Source: Pseudorhodobacter sp. MZDSW-24AT
GTDB lineage: Bacteria; Pseudomonadota; Alphaproteobacteria; Rhodobacterales; Rhodobacteraceae
Direction: 5' to 3'
Length of the DNA stretch: 64,000 nucleotides
Assembly (NCBI RefSeq): GCF_002794355.1
Contig: NZ_PGOI01000013.1
Location: forward strand, 185,908 to 249,907
Shown here piece after piece: positions 1 to 8,963 of this stretch. Within the stretch, counting starts at the first letter, position 1; the number at the start of each line of letters is the position of its first letter. A program made the position numbers and the translations under genes. The notes beneath the pieces were generated by a model, which was given only the letters and a program-made list of their open reading frames with translations, was not told the DNA's origin and ran no database searches.

Positions 1-1
1 C

Positions 2-1042
2 GTGCGGATTCTGGTTGCCCTGTGCCTCACCACTTTGACTTCGCAGGTCAGCGCCCAAACAAAGGGGGCGACGGAAACAGAGGGGAGACAGGTCTTGCAG
101 GAAGAACTGACAGCTTCGGGTCCGGCAGGCGCACTCAAGGGCACCCTGACCCTTCCTGATGACGGGGAAACGCTTCGCGGGAACACGCCGGCCTTCCTGA
201 TCGTGCCCGGCTCTGGGCCGACGGATCGCGATGGCAATTCGCCGCTGGGCATCGCGGCCGCGCCCTATAAACTGCTTGCCGAAGCCCTCGCCAGCCGGGG
301 CTTTCCTTCGCTGCGCATCGACAAACGCGGTATGTTCGGGTCCAAAGACGCGGTTTCCAATCCGAATGATGTGACGATTGACCGTTATGGCGATGATCTT
401 GTTGCGTGGGCATCCGCGATACAGGCGCGGCTTCCTGCCGGGACGGGCGCACGCTGCATCATTCCCATCGGCCACAGCGAAGGCGGCCTTGTCGCGCTTG
501 CCGCGGTGGGGCGTCTTCCAAATGCCTGTGGGATCATCTTGATCGCCAGCATTGGCCGACCCATGGATCAGGTGATTTCAGAGCAGTTGCGCGCCAATCC
601 CGCGAACGCCCCCTTCCTTGCAGAAGCCGAAGCAGCCCTTGCAACGCTGAAGCAGGGCGAACGGGTTGACCAAAGCACCCTAAGCCCAGCGCTGCTGCCG
701 CTGTTCGCGACAGAGGTTCAGGGCTTTTTGGTGGACACGATGTCTTATGACCCGGTGGAACTGGCCGCCACAACACAGGTGCCGATGCTGATTGTGCAAG
801 GCCTGCGCGATATCCAAGTCACGCAGAAAGACGCGAGGATGCTTGCTGCGGCGGCACCCAAGGCCCAGCTTGCCCTGATCCCTGACGTCAATCACGCGCT
901 GAAGGTGGTGGAGACTGACGAGCTTTCCGCCAATCTGTCGACCTATGCCAACCCTGCCCTTCCGATCTCTTCCGCCGTTGTCGAGGTGATCGAACGGTTC
1001 ACGGCAGAGGTGATGGGGCGGCAGGCGAAGGAAATCGACTAA
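2..1042 (+). CDS. exported alpha/beta hydrolase
   Basis: Probable periplasmic or secreted serine hydrolase of the alpha/beta-hydrolase fold; substrate not predictable. Residues 1-18 look like a short signal peptide (hydrophobic ILVALCLTTL, cleavage near VSAQ). The nucleophile elbow is GHSEGG with Ser159; Asp270 in QGLRD and His298 in DVNHAL fit the rest of the triad, and VPGSGPTDRDGN (68-79) would supply the oxyanion loop. The start is a GTG at base 2, so the window edge leaves it formally uncertain, but the complete signal peptide argues that this is the true start. It converges on the TetR gene downstream. Family call is firm, role unknown. Confidence 0.82.
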   Translation: MRILVALCLTTLTSQVSAQTKGATETEGRQVLQEELTASGPAGALKGTLTLPDDGETLRGNTPAFLIVPGSGPTDRDGNSPLGIAAAPYKLLAEALASRGFPSLRIDKRGMFGSKDAVSNPNDVTIDRYGDDLVAWASAIQARLPAGTGARCIIPIGHSEGGLVALAAVGRLPNACGIILIASIGRPMDQVISEQLRANPANAPFLAEAEAALATLKQGERVDQSTLSPALLPLFATEVQGFLVDTMSYDPVELAATTQVPMLIVQGLRDIQVTQKDARMLAAAAPKAQLALIPDVNHALKVVETDELSANLSTYANPALPISSAVVEVIERFTAEVMGRQAKEID

Positions 1043-1070
1043 GCGAGGCACAGGCCCTTTTCGCCAGAGC

Positions 1071-1694
1071 TTACCCAGCGGGAGCGGCGGCCTTCAAAGC
1101 CGCGACGATTGCGGCCGCTTCTGCCGCAAGGTGCCGTCGCGTCGGGGTGATCCCCAAAACCACCATGCGCCAGTACAGCGGTGCTGGCAGCAGATCCAGC
1201 GCTAAGTCACGATCAAGGCTGTGCCCCAATTCCCCGCGCTGGATCGCACGGTCAAGGATGATCTGCGCCCGTTCCCTGCGCGCAAGAGCCACCTGCGTGT
1301 TGAGATCGCGCATCGGCGCGGAGCGCGCGGCCTCGGCATGCAGGTCTGGCAGGATGCGCCGGATCAGGGGGTGGCGGAACACAGCGCGCAAGCGCATCAG
1401 GAACGCCAGAACATCGGCCTCTAGGCTTCCATGATCTTCGGGCATGGCAATCGTCAGACCAAGCTCTGATACTGCCGCTTTTGCAAAATCATGATGTGAC
1501 GAAAAGCGACGATATATCGCCGCCTTGCCTGCTCCGGCCCGCGAGGCGACCCTTTCCAGACTGATGGCGGCGAAGCCCCGCTCCGCCCATTCGTCAAAAA
1601 AGGCGCGATAAAGGGCTTCGGTCAATTTGGCACTTGGCACGGCTGCGCCGGATGGCTTTCGTCCGGAATTTTGGATGGAACGGTTGCGTTTCAA
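1071..1694 (-). CDS. TetR/AcrR family transcriptional regulator
   Basis: Dimeric DNA-binding repressor of the TetR type, 207 aa. The N-terminal helix-turn-helix lies around residues 43-70 (SLERVASRAGAGKAAIYRRF), followed by a helical ligand-binding domain with no recognisable ligand. The reading frame opens with a TTG codon preceded by AAGGG; a GTG at codon 20 has no ribosome site. It is divergent from the NTF2/NmrA pair, and the 57-bp gap contains a 32-bp interrupted palindrome that is the likely operator for both its own gene and its neighbours. Regulation of the NTF2-NmrA pair is inferred from this layout. Confidence 0.85.
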   Translation of the reverse strand: MKRNRSIQNSGRKPSGAAVPSAKLTEALYRAFFDEWAERGFAAISLERVASRAGAGKAAIYRRFSSHHDFAKAAVSELGLTIAMPEDHGSLEADVLAFLMRLRAVFRHPLIRRILPDLHAEAARSAPMRDLNTQVALARRERAQIILDRAIQRGELGHSLDRDLALDLLPAPLYWRMVVLGITPTRRHLAAEAAAIVAALKAAAPAG

Positions 1695-1707
1695 CGATTG
1701 CGCCCTT

Positions 1708-1739
1708 ATATGGTCGATACGTTACCGTATCATCCATAT
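1708..1739. promoter_or_regulatory. extended palindromic TetR operator
   Basis: Two nested inverted repeats share one centre: ATATGG(1708-1713) with CCATAT(1734-1739), and GATACG(1716-1721) with CGTATC(1726-1731), separated by TTAC. The symmetry spans 32 bp in the divergent promoter region between the TetR gene and the NTF2 gene, the normal place for a TetR operator. Confidence 0.7.
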
Positions 1740-1750
1740 GAGGTTTCACT

Positions 1751-2191
1751 ATGGCTGACAAGTTCGATCACTTTTCTGACCTTCTCTGCGCCGCTCTGGG
1801 TGAGCGGCTGCACCCCGCAGACAGCCTGCTTGGCATGTTTGCAGAGGATGTCATTTTCGAATTTCCCTATGCGCCCGATGGGCTTCCCAAACGACTGGAC
1901 GGGAGAGCGGCGCTTGCGGCGCACCTAGAGCGAATTGGCCCCTTGCTCAGCTTTGGCACGATGGAACTGGGCGATGTTCATGCGGCAGGCGAAACGGTGA
2001 TCTTTGAATTTGCCTGCGCAGGCGCGGGCGCCAAGACACGCGAGCCTTACAATCAAAGCTATATTTCCGTGGTCACGCTGCGCGACGGTCGTATCGCGCG
2101 GTATAGGGATTACTGGAACCCGCTCGTCGTGGTGCAGGCCTTCGGTGGCCCGGAGGCCGCTGCCGCCGCATTCAAAGGGGCTGCGTCATGA
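1751..2191 (+). CDS. NTF2-like / SnoaL-like small protein
   Basis: 146-aa protein of the NTF2-like cone fold, annotated in many genomes as nuclear transport factor 2 family or SnoaL-like. Visible hallmarks are the early aromatic-rich strand DVIFEFPYAPDG and the C-terminal strand pair ending RDGRIARYRDYWNP, which is typical of the isomerase/dehydratase-like subgroup. No substrate can be assigned. Its stop overlaps the start of the NmrA-type gene by ATGA, so the two are translationally coupled and likely act on one compound. Probably controlled by the divergent TetR protein through the 32-bp palindrome just upstream. Confidence 0.8.
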   Translation: MADKFDHFSDLLCAALGERLHPADSLLGMFAEDVIFEFPYAPDGLPKRLDGRAALAAHLERIGPLLSFGTMELGDVHAAGETVIFEFACAGAGAKTREPYNQSYISVVTLRDGRIARYRDYWNPLVVVQAFGGPEAAAAAFKGAAS

Positions 2192-3021
2192 GTGGTGCAA
2201 AGGTTCTTGTGACTGGCGGCACGGGCAAAACCGGCCGCCGCGTGGCCTCGCTGTTGACCGCAGCCGGGATTGACGTGGCCATTGGCACACGTCGGCCCCA
2301 AACGCCAAAGGACAGGCGTTTCGATTGGACGGAAGCCTCTTCTGCGGCGGCCTTTGATGCAATGGACGCGGTCTATCTGGTGGCCCCAACCGATCGCACA
2401 GACCATTTGGCCGTCATGGCACCGCTTCTGAACGAAGCCCTTGACCGTGGCGTCCGGCGGTTTGTGTTGCTCAGTTCGTCACTGCTTCCGCCCGGTGGTC
2501 CGATGATGGGTGAGGTCCATGCATGGTTGGCAAACAATGCGCCGGAATGGGCCGTGCTTCGCCCCTCGTGGTTCATGCAGAACTTTTCCGAAGGGCCGCA
2601 TGCCGCAACAATCCGCGACGGCGGGATACTCTATTCGGCGACCGGCACCGGGCGTGTTGGCTTTATCGATGCCGATGACATCGCGGCCACCGCCGCCATG
2701 GCCTTGACGGCTGCCCTGCCGCTCAATTCCGATATCGTGCTGACAGGCCCTGATGCGCTGAGCTACGATGACGCCGCTCAGATCATCTCGTCCGTTCTTG
2801 GCAGACAGATCCGCCATGCCTCACTTGACCCGGCGGCGCTTATTGCGCGATTTGTGGCGCAGGGCTTGCCCGCTGACTATGCAACAACGCTTGCGGGGTT
2901 GGATGCAGATATCGCAGCGGGCGCCGAAGATTACACGACCTCGGGCGTTGAACAGGTGGCCGGGCAGCGGCCTACGTCTTTCCAAACCTTTGCCAAGCGT
3001 GCGCGGAAAAGCTGGGCATGA
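2188..3021 (+). CDS. NmrA-like NAD(P)-binding oxidoreductase
   Basis: Atypical short-chain dehydrogenase of the NmrA/quinone-reductase-like group, 277 aa. The Rossmann motif GGTGKTG is at residues 10-16; VYLVAPT and FVLLSSS form the next beta strands, and LRPSWFMQNFSE is the characteristic substrate-loop motif of this group. The Tyr-x-x-x-Lys pair of classical SDRs is absent, as expected. Start is an ATGA overlap with the NTF2-like gene. Together the pair resembles small detoxification or redox-sensing operons under TetR control; the substrate is unknown. Confidence 0.85.
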   Translation: MSGAKVLVTGGTGKTGRRVASLLTAAGIDVAIGTRRPQTPKDRRFDWTEASSAAAFDAMDAVYLVAPTDRTDHLAVMAPLLNEALDRGVRRFVLLSSSLLPPGGPMMGEVHAWLANNAPEWAVLRPSWFMQNFSEGPHAATIRDGGILYSATGTGRVGFIDADDIAATAAMALTAALPLNSDIVLTGPDALSYDDAAQIISSVLGRQIRHASLDPAALIARFVAQGLPADYATTLAGLDADIAAGAEDYTTSGVEQVAGQRPTSFQTFAKRARKSWA

Positions 3022-3107
3022 CAGCCCGATAGCTGCGGCCAAGGCGCTGCGGGCTGCAGCATCCTTTCGCGGAAAGAGGGCGTCTGCCCTTGGCAGCCCA
3101 CTTTGGG

Positions 3108-4058
3108 TCACTCATTCGCAATCGGCGGTGTTCGGACCGGGCCGGACTTGGACGTGGACCACCAGATGATCCCTGTGATGATCAAGATCCCGACGCTGGG
3201 CACAAGGTTGACGGGCGTGCCGACGGTTTGGCCACGGCTGCCAAGGTCTGCCCCGATATCGAGGTGGAGCATCATGGCAAGACCAAGGGCACTGACGTTG
3301 TAAACGCCATGCAGCACCACGGCAATCTCAAGGCCCCCCGTCCTCCAGGTGATGATCGCCATGGAACCGAACAGCACGAGGTAGGACCCAAGGATGTAGG
3401 GGGCCAGACTGCCGTGAAGCACCGAGAACACCACGGTCGTCACAACAATACCAAGGGCCGCCCCAGACCGCGGCCCGCCTGTCCAACTGCCGATCACGCG
3501 GAACATCAGGCCCCGAAGCCCATATTCCTCGCCAGCGGCGGCGAGCGGCGTCAGAGTCATGCCAATGACGAAGAACGCGACCAGATCGGCCTTGCTCCAC
3601 ACGATCGCATCATCTGGCGTCAAGAAAACACCGACCGACATGACGACCAGCAAAAGCGGGCCAAAGGCCAGCAGGGCGCGGCCAAAGACGCCAAAGCGAA
3701 ACCGCCCGGCGACGGAGTGAAGCGATCGTGCGGGCAGGCCGTAAAGCCAGCGCTGAAGCACCATGCTGTAGGGAATGAGCAAAGCCAAGGACAGCGAACC
3801 CGCAGCAAATTGCAACGGCGTGAATCCGGTTCGACCAAGAAGGTGCGTATCAATCGCCGAAGCGGCGGCAAGACAGATTTGCGCGAAGATAACCAAACCT
3901 GCGATCAGCGCTGCAATCGCGATCAGCCCCCGGCCAATCCGTCGGCCTGCCCCTGCGTAAACACGGTGATATTCCGCATCAGGCGGCACCTTATCTGCCC
4001 GAAGGCAAGTGTCGTTTTGCAAGAACCAGCTTGTTCCTGACATGCTCATCGTTCCCAT
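3108..4058 (-). CDS. CPBP family intramembrane metalloprotease
   Basis: Polytopic inner-membrane protein, 316 aa, of the CPBP (CAAX protease and bacteriocin-processing) family. Several hydrophobic segments are visible (about 45-70, 85-100, 128-147, 160-176 and later ones). The family motif EExxxR appears as Glu177-Glu178...Arg182 in AAGEEYGLRG, followed by the second conserved histidine region around VLHGVYN. Family members cleave prenylated or bacteriocin-type substrates inside the membrane; no substrate is suggested here. An alternative ATG three codons in is possible. It converges with the NmrA gene and stands alone. Confidence 0.85.
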   Translation of the reverse strand: MGTMSMSGTSWFLQNDTCLRADKVPPDAEYHRVYAGAGRRIGRGLIAIAALIAGLVIFAQICLAAASAIDTHLLGRTGFTPLQFAAGSLSLALLIPYSMVLQRWLYGLPARSLHSVAGRFRFGVFGRALLAFGPLLLVVMSVGVFLTPDDAIVWSKADLVAFFVIGMTLTPLAAAGEEYGLRGLMFRVIGSWTGGPRSGAALGIVVTTVVFSVLHGSLAPYILGSYLVLFGSMAIITWRTGGLEIAVVLHGVYNVSALGLAMMLHLDIGADLGSRGQTVGTPVNLVPSVGILIITGIIWWSTSKSGPVRTPPIANE

Positions 4059-4162
4059 ATCCTTCTTTCAGCGCGTCAGAGCAGCCAAGCTGTCACTGAC
4101 GCCCGACACGGTGGCCGCGCAAAGCCCTGCCGATTGATCCCCTCGCCCCAAGGCTGACAGAG

Positions 4163-4588
4163 TCAGTCGCGAAGCCGTTTCATGAAAAAATGCCGCGCCT
4201 CGTGATCGGGATAGCCCTCGATCCGGCCAAATTCGGTGTAGCCCAGACGGCGGTAAAACTCTGGCGCTTGAAACGAAAAGGTATCCAGCCAGATGCCATC
4301 CATCCCGCGGGCGCGCGCCTCGTCTTCAAGGCGCGCCATCAGATGGCCACCGATCCCCTTGCCCCGCCCCTCTTGTCCCACGGCAAGAAGTTCGACGAAG
4401 ACCCATTTCAAATCGGGCGAAAAGCGCGCGACGAGGCCGCCAAGATAAAGCGTCTCTTCATAAGCCTCAAACGCCACCGTTTCGGATCTGAACGACTGTC
4501 CCTTGGCCTTGGAGTGGTCATCCAGAAGCGCCAGAATTCGTGTGCGTGCGGCATCCTCGTCGCCGTCGGCTGGGCGGATCTCGGTCAT
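4163..4588 (-). CDS. GNAT family N-acetyltransferase
   Basis: 141-aa acyl-CoA-dependent acetyltransferase of the GNAT fold. The acetyl-CoA pyrophosphate-binding motif is QEGRGKGIG, preceded by strand WVFVELLAV and followed by LMARLEDEARARG; the C-terminal AFYRRLGY-like element is present as EFYRRLGYTEFG. Length is normal for a single-domain GNAT. There is no operon partner, and the acceptor substrate is unknown. Confidence 0.87.
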   Translation of the reverse strand: MTEIRPADGDEDAARTRILALLDDHSKAKGQSFRSETVAFEAYEETLYLGGLVARFSPDLKWVFVELLAVGQEGRGKGIGGHLMARLEDEARARGMDGIWLDTFSFQAPEFYRRLGYTEFGRIEGYPDHEARHFFMKRLRD

Positions 4589-4782
4589 GATGGAATGTCC
4601 CGTCTAGGTGTGCAGGGGGAGAGATGCCCCCATGATGGCCTTATCTTGCGGTGCCCCGCCCTGCCCCGATTTGCACTTTGTTCAAATGGTGTGGAGCGAC
4701 GGGTGCGCAGGTCATCAGGCCGTCCTTTCGGTTTGCTTTGGCGTGACGCCATGACTGACGGTTGCGCTGGTGACTGATGCGC

Positions 4783-6969
4783 CTAGTCGGAAGGCCGGAC
4801 CTGAAGCCCGGTCCACCGCGCCGCAAACGCCCACATGTCGGCGTATTCGTCGATCACCATATGGGTCGGTTTGCCAGAACCATGACCTGCGCGGGTGTCA
4901 ACGCGCAGAAGACGCGGACGATTGCCCAGATCGGCGGCCTGCACCGTGGCGGCATATTTGAACGAATGGGCGGGAACAACGCGGTTGTCCGTATCCGCCG
5001 TGTTGATCAGGATGGCGGGATAGCGCGCGCCCTCTTGGATCGTGTGAAGGGGCGAATAGGCGTGCAGGGTGTGAAACTCTGCCTCGACAGCCGGGTTGCC
5101 AAATTCCATGATCCAGGTGGAGCCGCTGGTAAAGCGGTCAAAGCGCAGCATATCAAGCACGCCAACACTGGGCAGAGCCGCGGCAAACAGATCGGGCCTT
5201 TGGTTGACCACCGCGCCAACAAGCAACCCGCCGTTGGACTCTCCGTGGATCGCCAGCCCATCTGGTGGCGTGATCCCTTGGTCTATCAGATAGTCCCCGG
5301 CGGCGATGAAATCGTCGAACACGGTTTGCTTGTTGGCCCGCCGCCCGGCGTGATGCCAAGCCTGTCCGTATTCCCCCCCGCCCCGGATGTTTGCCAAGGC
5401 ATAGGTGCCGCCCTGTTCCACCCATGCCATGGCGGCGGCCGAGAAATGCGGCACCATGCTGATGCCGAACCCGCCATAGGCCGTCAGCATCGTTGGGGAG
5501 GGGCCGATAACATCCGTGCGCCGGACGACAAAGAGAGGCACCCGGGTGCCATCCTTTGACTTATAAAACCGCGGCTCGACAGAAATCTTTCGCAAATCAA
5601 CCGCGAGTTCGGGGGCCGCCCATACCGTCGTGCGCTTGGCCGCAACATCAAGGCGCAGAACCGTCAGCGGCGCGTCATAACTGGTAAAGGCAAAGAAGGC
5701 CTCGTTCTTGCCGGGACGGCCCTGCACGATCCCGGTGCTACCGGGCCCCGGCAGCGAGACTGTGGCATCAAACGAGCCATCCAGCCGGTACAGGTTCACC
5801 TGTGACTGCACATCGACGGTGTAGGACACCAAAAGCCGGTCGCCCAGCACAGCCGATCCGCCTTCGCGCAGCACCGCATCGGGCCGTTCCGGAATAAGCT
5901 CTGAAACCTCGGGCTGCGGCTCTGTCAGATCGAGCGTCACGATCCGACCCCGCGGCGCATCCTTTTGCGTCGCAAAATAAAGCGTGGTGCCGATATTGCC
6001 CAACAGGACCCACCGATCGTCATGGCCCTGCACGATGGGCCTTGGGTCTGAACCGGGCACAGTCAGATCGGTGACCGTCACCGCGACGCCCCCGGTCAGC
6101 GCAGAGGTGTAGATGATCAGAAAACGGCCATCGGCGGTGACATCCACCGTATGCAGCAGCGCTTGGCCCGGTGTTGCCGGGTGGATCAGCCGATCTTCGG
6201 ACTGCGGAGTGCCAAGCCGGTGGAAATAGACAGCATGGCCCTCTACGCTGGCGCTGAACGCCGCCCCTGCCTCGGGCTCGGGGAAGCGGGAGTAATAGAA
6301 CCCCGACCCATCGGGATGCCACGCAAGGGTGGTAAAGCGGGCCCAGTCTAGCGTGTCATCCAGCAACGCGCCTGTCGCCGTCTCCATCACCCGAATGCTG
6401 CGCCAATCGGACCCGCCGTCTTGCATGGCAAACGCCACATGGGCGCCATCTGCAGAGGCAACCCATTCGGCCATGGCCACGCTGCCATCTTGTGACCACG
6501 TGTTCGGGTCAATCAGGACTTGATCTGCACCATCGACACTGTTTCGCATCAAAAGCTGCGTCTGATTGTCGAGCCCGCCACTGCGGGTAAAGAAATATCG
6601 GCCGCCACGTTCTGCCGGGGGCGACAGGGTTTCGTGATCGAGGATGGCTGTCAGCCGCTGACGAAAGGTATCGCGGCCATCAAGGCTTTGAAGATACGCC
6701 GCCGAGAGCGCGTTTTGCGCCTTTATCCAGTGCGCAACCTCGACATCCTCTTTCGGGTCGTTTTCCAGCCAGCGATACGGATCGGCGACTGTCACACCGA
6801 AATGCACCTCGGCGGCCGCGGTCTGGCGGGTTTCGGGATAGATCATGGGCGCAGTCTCCTCTGCAACGGTTGGGGCACCTGACAGCAGCAGCGCGATGGC
6901 CGTGCCACGAAAACGGCACAGCGCACGGGCACAGGCGCGGCCCAAGGTCCGGGGGGAAAGGGCTGTCAT
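4783..6969 (-). CDS. prolyl oligopeptidase (S9A) family serine peptidase
   Basis: 728-aa peptidase with an N-terminal seven-bladed propeller that gates access and a C-terminal alpha/beta-hydrolase domain, cleaving short peptides after proline. The propeller segment starts at DPYRWLEND, the classic family opening. Catalytic Ser578 is in GESNGG, the Asp is in TADTDNRV (about 658-661) and His696 is in RAGHGSGKPT. A hydrophobic stretch after an Arg-rich N-terminus (GTAIALLLSGAPTV) suggests export to the periplasm. Downstream of a TetR gene on the same strand (48-bp gap), so the two may be co-transcribed. Confidence 0.9.
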   Translation of the reverse strand: MTALSPRTLGRACARALCRFRGTAIALLLSGAPTVAEETAPMIYPETRQTAAAEVHFGVTVADPYRWLENDPKEDVEVAHWIKAQNALSAAYLQSLDGRDTFRQRLTAILDHETLSPPAERGGRYFFTRSGGLDNQTQLLMRNSVDGADQVLIDPNTWSQDGSVAMAEWVASADGAHVAFAMQDGGSDWRSIRVMETATGALLDDTLDWARFTTLAWHPDGSGFYYSRFPEPEAGAAFSASVEGHAVYFHRLGTPQSEDRLIHPATPGQALLHTVDVTADGRFLIIYTSALTGGVAVTVTDLTVPGSDPRPIVQGHDDRWVLLGNIGTTLYFATQKDAPRGRIVTLDLTEPQPEVSELIPERPDAVLREGGSAVLGDRLLVSYTVDVQSQVNLYRLDGSFDATVSLPGPGSTGIVQGRPGKNEAFFAFTSYDAPLTVLRLDVAAKRTTVWAAPELAVDLRKISVEPRFYKSKDGTRVPLFVVRRTDVIGPSPTMLTAYGGFGISMVPHFSAAAMAWVEQGGTYALANIRGGGEYGQAWHHAGRRANKQTVFDDFIAAGDYLIDQGITPPDGLAIHGESNGGLLVGAVVNQRPDLFAAALPSVGVLDMLRFDRFTSGSTWIMEFGNPAVEAEFHTLHAYSPLHTIQEGARYPAILINTADTDNRVVPAHSFKYAATVQAADLGNRPRLLRVDTRAGHGSGKPTHMVIDEYADMWAFAARWTGLQVRPSD

Positions 6970-7017
6970 CAGGTCGGCTCCTCTTTTTGTGCGGGCGCAG
7001 CTTTCGGCGCGGGGCCG

Positions 7018-7635
7018 TCAGTCGACAGGGTCACAAATGGGCAGTGTCGCCCCCGCACGGATCGCCGCGATGATGCGGGACGTGGCGTCTTGTGCCGTCA
7101 CGCGGGCCCCATCATTGATCACGGCAGAGCTGATCTCTTCGTCCACCAGTCGCATGGCGGCGGTGATGGAGGCGGCACAAAGCCTGACCTCAAAATCATC
7201 CGCAGGACGCGATGCCCGGTGGGCGACGATGGCGACAAGTTCCCTCTCGGCCTCGTCGCAGGCCATCAGCCACGCCGACCGGAGCGCAGGTTCGCGATAC
7301 AAGATTGCGAGGATGCGGACAGCGGCGATGCTGTCGCGCACAAAGGCCTCGTCAGCGGCGAAAGCGGCCATGGACCGACCCAGAAACTGCTCGATACTCT
7401 CGGACTTGGGCCATTGCCCGAGAAGCGCCGCAAAGCGAAGCTCGCTCACCTTTAACACGGGTTCGACACAGGCCTCTTTCGACCTGAAATACCGCCAGAC
7501 GGTGCGCGTCGATATCCCTGCCGCCGCCGCGATGTCATCGCCGCTGGTCGCCTCGAAGCCCTTTTCCCAGAACAGCCTTGCGGCGTGCCGGGAGACGTCA
7601 AGCCGGGCATCCGTCACTCTTGATCCGTCTGGCAC
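7018..7635 (-). CDS. TetR family transcriptional regulator
   Basis: 205-aa TetR-type repressor with helix-turn-helix around SGDDIAAAAGISTRTVWRYF. The GTG start at 7635 is chosen because AGGAAAGG lies just upstream; the longer open frame to 7722 would place the twin palindromic operator inside the coding sequence. Those two 15-bp palindromes sit about 60 bp upstream of this start, so autoregulation is likely and the peptidase gene 48 bp downstream probably belongs to the same transcription unit. Ligand unknown. Confidence 0.85.
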   Translation of the reverse strand: MPDGSRVTDARLDVSRHAARLFWEKGFEATSGDDIAAAAGISTRTVWRYFRSKEACVEPVLKVSELRFAALLGQWPKSESIEQFLGRSMAAFAADEAFVRDSIAAVRILAILYREPALRSAWLMACDEAERELVAIVAHRASRPADDFEVRLCAASITAAMRLVDEEISSAVINDGARVTAQDATSRIIAAIRAGATLPICDPVD

Positions 7636-7692
7636 TCTCTCGCCTTTCCTCGCTCTTGTTCGGTCAGGGGGGCTGCTAATCACGCCCCACCC

Positions 7693-7731
7693 TGTCACTA
7701 AGTGACACGCATGATATGTCACTTAGTGACA
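7693..7731. promoter_or_regulatory. two 15-bp palindromic operators in tandem
   Basis: TGTCACTAAGTGACA (7693-7707) and TGTCACTTAGTGACA (7717-7731) are each perfect palindromes except for the central base and are spaced 24 bp centre to centre, about two helical turns. They sit directly upstream of the TetR gene and fit two cooperatively bound repressor dimers. Confidence 0.85.
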
Positions 7732-7873
7732 GAAAATGCAAGGCGTCGGCGGGACTGTCGCCAGACCGGACCTCAAGCCCAAGAAAGCAGGACAGCAACG
7801 CATTGGAATCACGCTGATTTTTGGAAAGAGCGCAAAATCATGGCAGACCGCCGATGCGGCACAAGCGGCCAGA

Positions 7874-8773
7874 TCAGCCTCGCCAGTCCGTCATCCGGGG
7901 ATCATCGGTTGCCGACATGCCCCGCAGCCACCGCGCGAAATCGACCATCGCGGGGCTTTGGGGGCGGTCTGCTGGCCATGTCAGAAAATAGCCCCCGACC
8001 GACAAGACGGTTGAGAACGGCTGAACCAGCCGCCGTTCCGCAATGCGGCGCGAGAACATGCCCACAGGAAGGAGCGCAACCCCAACGCCTTCGGACGCGA
8101 CATCCGCCATCGCGAGCGAGGAATCAAACATCGGTCCCGTCAGAGGCGGACAGGATGTGCCGACCTCTGCAAACCAGCGGGGCCATTCATCCCCACGATA
8201 GCTGCGCAGCAGAACTTCGCGTTTCAGGTTTTCCGGCGTCTCCAGATATTCGGCAATAGATGGCGCGCAGAGCGGTGTGAGCGGAGCGTCCAGCAACAGT
8301 TCTGACTCGACCCCCGTCCAAGAGCCGGTCCCATAGCGGATCGCCATATCAAGCCCTTCTCGCAGGATCTCGACACGGTTGTTGTTTGTGGACAGGCGCA
8401 GGTCAATTGACGGATAGCTCTGCCGGAACTCTGGCAACCGCGGCAACAGCCACCCGACGGCAAAGGTGGTGACAACGCCGATCTTCAGCGTCTCGATATG
8501 ACGATGCCCGGTGATCCGGTCGAGCGTGCGCGCCATCGCGTCAAACCCGTGTTCCAGCACGGGATAGAGCGCCTTTCCCTCATCAGTCGGCACCAATCCG
8601 CCGGAGGCGCGCACGAACAGGGCCACGCCAAGCCGATCTTCAAGCCGTGCGATCTGATGGCTGACGGCGGCTTGGGTGACGCGCAACTCTATGGCAGCGC
8701 GGGTAAAACTGCCTTGCCGATACGCGGCTTCAAAGACACGCAGGCCGTTCAAAGGCAGGTCTGGGCGATCCAT
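7874..8773 (-). CDS. AmpR-like LysR family regulator
   Basis: 299-aa LysR-type regulator. The N-terminus DRPDLPLNGLRVFEAA followed by SFTRAAIELRVTQAAVSHQI is strongly reminiscent of AmpR and GcvA. The start chosen is the third in-frame ATG, matching the family N-terminus. It is divergent from a class A beta-lactamase 190 bp away, the classical ampR-bla layout, in which muropeptide intermediates convert the regulator to an activator. The effector domain follows from about residue 90. Control of the lactamase is inferred from family and position. Confidence 0.87.
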   Translation of the reverse strand: MDRPDLPLNGLRVFEAAYRQGSFTRAAIELRVTQAAVSHQIARLEDRLGVALFVRASGGLVPTDEGKALYPVLEHGFDAMARTLDRITGHRHIETLKIGVVTTFAVGWLLPRLPEFRQSYPSIDLRLSTNNNRVEILREGLDMAIRYGTGSWTGVESELLLDAPLTPLCAPSIAEYLETPENLKREVLLRSYRGDEWPRWFAEVGTSCPPLTGPMFDSSLAMADVASEGVGVALLPVGMFSRRIAERRLVQPFSTVLSVGGYFLTWPADRPQSPAMVDFARWLRGMSATDDPRMTDWRG

Positions 8774-8963
8774 GGGCATTACTCCAGCTAATGCCAAGGG
8801 TGATACTTTGTCGTTTGATGGCCGTAAAGTCGCAGGCTAGAGGCAGCCCCGCGACATTAACTGATGCCCTGTGTGCTTCAACCGATGATGGCCCTGCGCC
8901 TCGCCCGGCCGGATGCGGGGCGAAGGACGCATATAGCGCCATCCCCAAAATGAGGACGACCCT

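Noticed and set aside
3090..4040. 316-aa plus-strand open frame opposite the CPBP gene
   Set aside because: Antisense shadow with low-complexity polar sequence; the minus strand has membrane helices and the EExxxR motif.
7702..8259. 185-aa plus-strand open frame starting in the twin palindrome
   Set aside because: Starts inside the operator and overlaps the AmpR-like gene on the other strand; composition is not protein-like.
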